Shown here: positions 58,743-64,000 of the stretch, one piece after another
How the letters are laid out: each line of letters starts with the position of its first letter
How positions within the stretch are numbered: position 1 is the stretch's first letter
Assembly (NCBI RefSeq): GCF_026340305.1
Contig: NZ_JAPEPI010000003.1
Span: 372,001-436,000 of the forward strand
Source of the DNA: Streptomyces sp. NBC_01381
GTDB lineage: Bacteria; Actinomycetota; Actinomycetes; Streptomycetales; Streptomycetaceae
DNA: 64,000 bases
Direction of reading: 5' to 3'
Made by a program: the position numbers and the translations under genes
Notes under the pieces: model-generated
What the model saw: the letters and a program-made list of their open reading frames with translations, nothing else
What the model was told of the DNA's origin: nothing
Databases searched by the model: none

Positions 58743-60713
58743 TCAGAACTCTCTGTCGCGAGGCGCGAGGAGATACCGCATGACCGGAACGGGCAACGCA
58801 GGGTGCTGCGCCGCCACTTGTGCCGTGTCGGCGTCCCGTAGCAACCGGACCAGCACACATGCGGGCAGTTGCGGGTGCCGGGCGGCCGCGTGGCGTACGC
58901 GCTCGTGCGGGTCGTCGAGCAGACGCACCGCCGACGCCGCGGTCAGCCGCGGGTCGGTTGCGGCCCGGTACCGCACTTCCTCGTGCGTGTCCCGGCTGTG
59001 CCGCTCGACCAGCTCGACCGTCGACTCCGGATCGTCCATGGCCAGTTGACGCATCCGCGGATTCGGGTCATGGGCAAAGCGGAGGAGGCCGCTACGGGGG
59101 AAGTTGGGGTGGCCGCGGGGGCGGTCGGGGACGCTGAGGCTGCCGGTCCACCACTGCCACACCTCCAGCAGCATGTCGGCAGGCGCGTCGTCGCAGGATT
59201 CGGCGAGGAAGAGCCGGACGACACGGTCCTCGTCGCGGGCCAGGCGGTCGACGACGTCCGGCGGGAGGCTTCTCGCGCGGGCGACGCTTCGGCGTACGAC
59301 GGGGTGCGAGGAGGCGGCCAGGCGGCGCATGGCGGCGGGATCGCCGTGCAGGGCCGTGACCCAGGCGAGCTCGTGGTGGTGGACGCCCGGATCGAAGTCG
59401 ATGTCGATGTCCGTCCGTTGCTCCTCGGTGAGGTCGGGGCGTAGGGAGACCTCGAAGCGGACGGTTGCGTCGGGGTCCTGGGCAAGGCGGTCGACGAGGT
59501 CCAGGTCCAGGCGGGGGTTGCCCGCGAGGGCCCGGCGCCGGGCAGGGTCGCCGCGCCGGATCAGGTGCTCGGCGAGGTCGCGCTCCAGACGGCAGGTCTC
59601 CACCGCTCGGTCCCCGAACTCCTCGGTCTCGAAGGCCGAGCGGGACATCGGATGCTCCTGGTGGTGCTGGAGCAGTGCCGCGACGCGGACCTTGCCGGTG
59701 GGGTCGTCAAGGAGCCGGCTCCGGGCCCGGCTGTCCAGATGGGGCCACGCACGCTCGCAGGCCAAGGCACGCACGGACGGATCGAGGTCGGCGGCCAGGG
59801 TGGTGAGGGTCCTGACGGGCAGTCCCGTGAGCCGGACGGCTTCTTCACGGACCTCTGCGGAAGCGTCGGCGGCGAGCCGTGCGCAGGCGGCGTCCGTGAG
59901 CAGGGCGCGCCGATCCGCAGCGATCATGGTGAGGATCCAGCGGTCCCGGGGCGCCGCTTCGCCCAGGATCAGGCGAGCCCACTGCTCGGCCGTGATGTTC
60001 GGCTGGGCATCGGCCAAGAGCTGCCGCAGCTTGCGGTCCGGGTGGGCCATGGCCGCCTCGACGACCGCCGTCGGCAACGGACGCCACAGGAGGTAGTGCG
60101 ACCGCCCCAGCAGACCGGCACGCAGATCATCGGGGGTGGCCGAGTTGAGCGCCAGGCCATGCGCCCACGATTCGCGCACGCTCCGCGCAGGGCCCGGCCC
60201 TTGGAGCAGGGAATCCCAGGCGGCACTCCGCTCCTGCGAGGTCTCCTGGGCCGCCGCCCTCGCCGCTTCCTCTCGCCGGTGCCGCAAACGGTCCACGGCG
60301 ACGATCCAGACCTCGTCCGCCACGGTGGTCACGCCCAACAGGGCTTCCCCGTCCGACGACAGGGTGACGAACCGCGGCTCGCCAGGGCTCGCGCCGAGCA
60401 CTCCGGCGAGATCCCACTCGGTGCTGAGCCGCACCCGCGTCCACCGCGAGGGTGCACATCGTGACCCGTCATCACCTTCGCCGTGGACGTCGATGAGGAA
60501 GACACCGTCCCCGCCAAAGATCCCGGCCCTGGTCGCCAGCCGGTGCCACTGCGCGTTGACCTCGACGACCAGATCAGGTCGGTCACTCCGTACGCGCACG
60601 GCCGGAGCGGCCTCACCCGCGACGATCCATCGCCATGCGGCCCTGGGAGGCAGCGCCTCCTCGGCCGGCCGGTCCCCCGCGCTTTCCAGACCGCCACGCC
60701 GCAGCAACTCCAT
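58743..60713 (-). CDS. Large HEAT/leucine-rich-variant repeat protein
   Basis: A 656-residue soluble protein. The first ~160 residues form a non-repeat head with beta-strand character (DLVVEVNAQWHRLATRAGIF; EPRFVTLSSDGEALLGVTTV; EVWIVAVDRLRHRREEAARA). The rest is a chain of short two-helix repeats of the LRV/HEAT type, for example DRRALLTDAACARLAADASA, LAGNPRLDLDLVDRLAQDPD and AASSHPVVRRSVARARSLPP, many carrying D-P-x-x-x-V-R. Such solenoids bind other proteins. ATG 60713 has AGGGGAG; earlier starts reach 60746. It follows the PEP-mutase-like gene by 48 bp. Role unknown. Confidence 0.72.
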   Translation of the reverse strand: MELLRRGGLESAGDRPAEEALPPRAAWRWIVAGEAAPAVRVRSDRPDLVVEVNAQWHRLATRAGIFGGDGVFLIDVHGEGDDGSRCAPSRWTRVRLSTEWDLAGVLGASPGEPRFVTLSSDGEALLGVTTVADEVWIVAVDRLRHRREEAARAAAQETSQERSAAWDSLLQGPGPARSVRESWAHGLALNSATPDDLRAGLLGRSHYLLWRPLPTAVVEAAMAHPDRKLRQLLADAQPNITAEQWARLILGEAAPRDRWILTMIAADRRALLTDAACARLAADASAEVREEAVRLTGLPVRTLTTLAADLDPSVRALACERAWPHLDSRARSRLLDDPTGKVRVAALLQHHQEHPMSRSAFETEEFGDRAVETCRLERDLAEHLIRRGDPARRRALAGNPRLDLDLVDRLAQDPDATVRFEVSLRPDLTEEQRTDIDIDFDPGVHHHELAWVTALHGDPAAMRRLAASSHPVVRRSVARARSLPPDVVDRLARDEDRVVRLFLAESCDDAPADMLLEVWQWWTGSLSVPDRPRGHPNFPRSGLLRFAHDPNPRMRQLAMDDPESTVELVERHSRDTHEEVRYRAATDPRLTAASAVRLLDDPHERVRHAAARHPQLPACVLVRLLRDADTAQVAAQHPALPVPVMRYLLAPRDREF

Positions 60714-60761
60714 GAGCTCGTCTCCCCTGCACCCCATGGAGCTCATCCTGCCCGAGCTCCT

Positions 60762-61577
60762 CTAGGCCCCGACGCCCGTCCCCTGCTCATAGGCATCGGC
60801 GAGGCCTGCGGCCTCCGCGTACGAAGGCAGGCCCTCCGGCAGTGCGCCGCCCCGCTCGACCGCCTGGGCCGTGGTGACGGCCGCGTGCAGGGACGCGCGG
60901 AAGAGGAGGGAGCCGGTGCTTACTCGGCGGACGCCGAGGTCTGCGAGGTGGGCGTAGGTGAGGCGGCCGGGGGCGTAGAGGATGTTGAGGGGCAGGTCGA
61001 AGGCGGCCACCAGGGCCGCGATGGTCTGCTCGTCCTGGAGGGCGGGGACGAACAGGCCGTCGGCGCCCGCCTGTTGATAGGCGGCGGCCCGGCGTTCGGT
61101 CTCCCCCGCCTCCCCGGCGCTCAGCCAGTACGTGTCCGTGCGCGCGTTGACGAAGAGGCCCGGGGCCGTCTCCTTGATGGCACGGATCAGCTCGCATTGG
61201 GTGGTGGTGTCGGTGAGGGTGCCGTCCGGGCGGCCGTCCTCGATGTTCACGCCGACGACGCCCGCCTCGGCGAGCTCGGCCGCGAGCTTCGCCACGTCGG
61301 CCGGGCGCTCGGCGAAGCCGCCCTCGATGTCGACGGTGATCAGCGCGGGCAGCCGGGCCAGGCCGCGGGCCAGACGCAGGGTCTCCTCGCGTGTGTCGCC
61401 CGTGGCGTCCGCCTTTCCTGCGGCGGACGCCACACCGAGGCTGGTGGTGCCGATCGCCGCGAAGCCGCTGTGGGCGAGCGCGGCGGCGGAGGCGTGGTCC
61501 CAGGCGTTGGGCAGCAGCAAGGGGTGGCCGGCCCGGTGCAGGGCGCGGAACTGGGCGGATCGGTCTGCGTACGTCAT
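60762..61577 (-). CDS. Isocitrate lyase/PEP mutase-family protein
   Basis: A 271-residue (beta/alpha)8 enzyme of the PEP-mutase branch. Visible motifs are HPLLLPNAWDHASAAALAHS, IGTTSLGVASAAGKAD, LITVDIEGGFAERPADV (metal-binding Asp/Glu), GVNIEDGRPDG, FVNARTDTYW and ILYAPGRLTYAHLADLGVRR. The family's lyase signature KKCGH-like loop is absent, as is usual in the oxaloacetase/carboxyvinyl-like members. It probably cleaves or isomerises a small 2-oxo or carboxylic acid; the substrate is unknown. Confidence 0.8.
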   Translation of the reverse strand: MTYADRSAQFRALHRAGHPLLLPNAWDHASAAALAHSGFAAIGTTSLGVASAAGKADATGDTREETLRLARGLARLPALITVDIEGGFAERPADVAKLAAELAEAGVVGVNIEDGRPDGTLTDTTTQCELIRAIKETAPGLFVNARTDTYWLSAGEAGETERRAAAYQQAGADGLFVPALQDEQTIAALVAAFDLPLNILYAPGRLTYAHLADLGVRRVSTGSLLFRASLHAAVTTAQAVERGGALPEGLPSYAEAAGLADAYEQGTGVGA

Positions 61578-61714
61578 GGGTGGACGGTAATGCCCCTCGC
61601 CTCAGGTGGCCCCAAGATTCTTTCGGCGTAATGTCGAGAACGGGTTGTCGGCTCCGACGTCCCCTGTGAAAGTCGCCCACAAGGGGCGGCACCCCACAGC
61701 CGAGGAGCGACATC

Positions 61715-62131
61715 ATGAAGTACCTGGTGATGGTTCAGGGCACGCAGGCCGACTACGAAGCGCAGAGCGGCAAGGCGACCGCGACAAGCCCGGGCTGGAG
61801 CGAGAAGGACCTGCAGGCGATGTTCGCCTTCATGGGCGCGCTCAATGACGATCTGGCCGAGTCCGGCGAGATGGTCGACGGGCAGGGCCTGGCAGAGCCC
61901 GCGCAGACCCGCCTGGTCGACGTGGACAAGGACGGCCGCCCGGTCATCACGGACGGTCCCTACGGCGAGACGAAAGAGGTGCTCGCCGGGTACTGGGTCC
62001 TGGACTGCGAGAGCCTCGACCGGGTCACGGAGATCGCCAACCGAATCCAGACCTGCCCGATTCCCGAGGGTGCGCCGAACTACCCCGTGGTGATCCGCCA
62101 GATCATGGGCGGCCCCGACGACGCGTGCTGA
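61715..62131 (+). CDS. YCII-related (DGPF) protein, second sigma-associated copy
   Basis: A 138-residue DGPF protein: MKYLVMVQGTQADYEAQSGK, FMGALNDDLAESGEMVDGQG, PVITDGPYGETKEVLAGYWV and DCESLDRVTEIANRIQTCPI. It is related to the protein at 45478 but longer. Its 3' end overlaps the following sigma gene by 7 bp, implying coupled translation. Confidence 0.86.
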   Translation: MKYLVMVQGTQADYEAQSGKATATSPGWSEKDLQAMFAFMGALNDDLAESGEMVDGQGLAEPAQTRLVDVDKDGRPVITDGPYGETKEVLAGYWVLDCESLDRVTEIANRIQTCPIPEGAPNYPVVIRQIMGGPDDAC

Positions 62132-63360
62132 ACGGCACATCCGACACCGAGGACCTGCTGCGCCTGCACGCGCCGCAGGTCCTCGGCGCGCTGGTGCGCC
62201 GGTACGGGCACTTCACCGAGGCCGAGGACGCGGTGCAGGAGGCGCTGCTCGCCGCGGCACGGCAGTGGCCCGACGAGGGTGTGCCGAACAACCCCCGCGG
62301 CTGGCTGATCCGGGTCGCGTCGCGGCGGCTCATGGACCAGCTGCGCGCAGACGAGGCCCGGCGCCGGCGCGAGGAGGCGGACGCCCAGCTCACCCCGCGG
62401 GACGCGTTCAGCACGCCCGCGCCCGGCGAGAGCCGTGCGCCGTCCGAGGACGACACCCTCACCCTGCTCTTCCTCTGCTGCCACCCCGACTTGAGCCCGG
62501 CCGCCCAGGTCGCGCTGACCCTGCGCGCCGTCGGCGGTCTGACCACCGCCGAGATCTCCCGCGCGCATCTGGTGCCCGAGGCGACGATGGCCCAGCGGAT
62601 CAGCAGGGCCAAGGGGAAGATCAAGGGGGCGCCGTTTCGCCAGCCGGGCCCCGACGACCGGGATCAGCGGCTCGCCGTGGTGCTCCAGGTGCTCTACCTC
62701 ATCTTCAACGAGGGCTACACCGCGACCTCCGGCAACGCCCTGCACCGCGCCGACCTGGCCCGCGAGGCGATCCGGCTGACCCGGTCCGTACGCACCCTGC
62801 TGCCCGCGGATGGCACGGTGACCGGGCTGCTCGCGCTCATGCTGCTCACCGAGGCCCGCAGCGCTGCCCGCACCGGACCGCACGGCGAACTCGTCCCGCT
62901 CGACGAGCAGGACCGCTCCCGCTGGGACCGGCGGGCGATCGAGGAAGGCGCCGCGCTGGTCGAGGAGGCGCTCTCCCAAGGCCCGGCGGGCGCCTATCAG
63001 CTGCAGGCGGCGATCGCGGCGCTGCACGACGAGGCGGCGCGCGCCGACGACACGGACTGGCCGCAGATCCTCGCGCTGTACGACCTCCTGGTACGCCGCG
63101 CCCCTGAGCCCATGGCCGAACTGGGCCGGGCCGTGGCCGTCGCCATGGTGCACGGGCCGCGGGCCGGGCTCGCCGAAGTCGCCGAACTCGACGACCGGTT
63201 GGCGGGTCACCACCGGCTCGACGCCGTCCGCGCCCATCTCCTGGAGCAGGCGGGCGAGACCGAAGCCGCCCGCGCCGCCTACCAGTCGGCGGCGCAGCGC
63301 ACGCTCAGCGTTCCCGAGCGGCACTATCTGCAGACACGTGCGGCGCGGCTGCTGCCCTGA
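62125..63360 (+). CDS. ECF42-type RNA polymerase sigma factor, second copy
   Basis: A 411-residue paralogue of the sigma factor at 45828. Region 2 is LVRRYGHFTEAEDAVQEALL to PRGWLIRVASRRLMDQLRAD. Region 4 is LTLLFLCCHPDLSPAAQVAL to TTAEISRAHLVPEATMAQRI. The C-terminal extension shows YLIFNEGYTATSGNALHRAD and DWPQILALYDLLVRRAPEPM. GTG 62125 lies inside the end of the DGPF gene. The target promoter and stimulus are unknown. Confidence 0.87.
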   Translation: MLNGTSDTEDLLRLHAPQVLGALVRRYGHFTEAEDAVQEALLAAARQWPDEGVPNNPRGWLIRVASRRLMDQLRADEARRRREEADAQLTPRDAFSTPAPGESRAPSEDDTLTLLFLCCHPDLSPAAQVALTLRAVGGLTTAEISRAHLVPEATMAQRISRAKGKIKGAPFRQPGPDDRDQRLAVVLQVLYLIFNEGYTATSGNALHRADLAREAIRLTRSVRTLLPADGTVTGLLALMLLTEARSAARTGPHGELVPLDEQDRSRWDRRAIEEGAALVEEALSQGPAGAYQLQAAIAALHDEAARADDTDWPQILALYDLLVRRAPEPMAELGRAVAVAMVHGPRAGLAEVAELDDRLAGHHRLDAVRAHLLEQAGETEAARAAYQSAAQRTLSVPERHYLQTRAARLLP

Positions 63361-63381
63361 GCCAGTCTGCTCACTGCGCTT

Positions 63382-63408
63382 ACGTTGCCGTTGCCGTTGC
63401 CGTTGCCG
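63382..63408. repeat. GTTGCC hexamer repeat
   Basis: Four consecutive GTTGCC units follow the sigma gene stop by ~20 bp. This is simple slippage sequence in the 229-bp gap. A GGGGTC/ACCCC-type short hairpin and the AGAGGGGAC ribosome-binding region of the next gene are the only other things I see there. Confidence 0.7.
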
Positions 63409-63589
63409 CTCCAAGTCCGGGACAACTCAGGGGTCTTGGGGGCAACCCCCGACACGCCACCCTGAGGGCAACCCTGATCATGTCCCGGTGCCTTCCCTGA
63501 TTCCTGGCTCGCGCTGTTGTGACTCCGGCGACTCACGGTCATCGTCGATCACGGGCCATCCCGTGATCCAGTTCGTGAGAGGGGACTTG

Positions 63590-64000
63590 ATGCGACCGTA
63601 CTTAAGAACGCTCACCGCAGCGCTCACCGCCGTGCTCGCCGCCGGCGCACTCGCCGGGGCGGCGACGCCGGGCGTACAGGCGGCGGACGCCGATCCGCCC
63701 GGACGCGGCCCGATGACGCCGGACTCCATCGACTGGAAGCCGTGCCCCCAGGACACCGAAGCGGACTGCGGGACCCTGCGCTTGCCCATCGACTGGGCGC
63801 ACCCCGCCGGCGAGAAGTTCGATCTCGCCGTGGCCCGCCGCAAGGCGACCGACCCGGATCGCCGGATCGGCGTGCTGATGGTCAACCCTGGCGGGCCGGG
63901 CGATTCGGGGGTGGACTTCGCCGTGCGGCGCGCCAAGACGCACTTCAGCGCGGAGGTGCAGGAGAAGTTCGACATCGTCGGATTCGACCCGCGCGGGGTC
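63590..64000 (+). CDS. Secreted alpha/beta hydrolase, tripeptidyl-aminopeptidase-like (3' end outside window)
   Basis: The first 137 codons of an exported hydrolase. A signal peptide (MRPYLRTLTAALTAVLAAGA to VQAAD) is followed by SIDWKPCPQDTEADCGTLRL, PIDWAHPAGEKFDLAVARRK, IGVLMVNPGGPGDSGVDFAV and KFDIVGFDPRGV. This is the N-terminal pattern of the SlpD/Tap family of Streptomyces mycelium-associated peptidases. Codon 5 is TTA (63602-63604), which needs the bldA leucyl-tRNA and so ties expression to development. The serine elbow lies beyond the window. Confidence 0.83.
   Translation, partial: MRPYLRTLTAALTAVLAAGALAGAATPGVQAADADPPGRGPMTPDSIDWKPCPQDTEADCGTLRLPIDWAHPAGEKFDLAVARRKATDPDRRIGVLMVNPGGPGDSGVDFAVRRAKTHFSAEVQEKFDIVGFDPRGV

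Overview
The window is very GC-rich, with strong G/C bias at third codon positions, GTG and TTG starts, short intergenic gaps and Streptomyces-type control elements: iron boxes, a Zur-box-like site, a DasR-like site, leaderless promoters and one TTA leucine codon. It looks like chromosomal DNA of a Streptomyces or close relative. About 55 protein genes are supported. I saw no rRNA, tRNA or CRISPR array.

Region 1 (1-17000) is mixed housekeeping and regulation: the end of a DUF3048 protein, a LysE exporter preceded by a tandem repeat, an MMPL transporter, a conserved unknown protein, a TPR protein, a PLP aminotransferase, a Zur-like repressor fused in frame to a GNAT domain, an MFS transporter, a GlxA-type regulator divergent from an HD hydrolase, a Clp-N/helix-turn-helix protein with two palindromes at its start codon, and a 2-oxoglutarate oxygenase.

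Region 2 (16964-29406) is the most striking part, an apparently complete iron-siderophore locus. A FhuF-like iron reductase diverges from a two-permease, ATPase and lipoprotein uptake operon. Iron boxes lie between them. After a hairpin come ATP-grasp ligase, NIS synthetase, MFS exporter, second NIS synthetase and PLP decarboxylase, which is the gene order of the vibrioferrin/xanthoferrin (pvsABCDE) pathway. Inferred logic: make a citrate-based siderophore, export it, recapture the ferric complex and release iron by reduction.

Region 3 (29430-47900) holds a hydroxyacid dehydrogenase, an imine-reductase-like enzyme with a repeat-rich leader, a PP2C phosphatase, a second GlxA regulator, methyltransferases, an SPFH protein, a secreted family 8 polysaccharide lyase with candidate DasR and LacI-type sites, a two-component system, an epoxide hydrolase, a subtilisin inhibitor and a YCII plus ECF42-type sigma pair.

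Region 4 (47064-51488) looks like a decaying glucarate/galactarate operon: IclR regulator, a dehydratase with a frameshift and two deletions, a truncated GntP permease ending in what looks like an IS200/IS605-type right end, and an intact glucarate dehydratase. Region 5 (51619-64000) has a secreted esterase, a frameshifted gene, a thioesterase, a TauD-family dioxygenase with a possible uORF/hairpin leader, a SAM methyltransferase, lpdA, a large repeat protein, a PEP-mutase-like enzyme, a second YCII plus sigma pair, and the start of a secreted hydrolase carrying the TTA codon.
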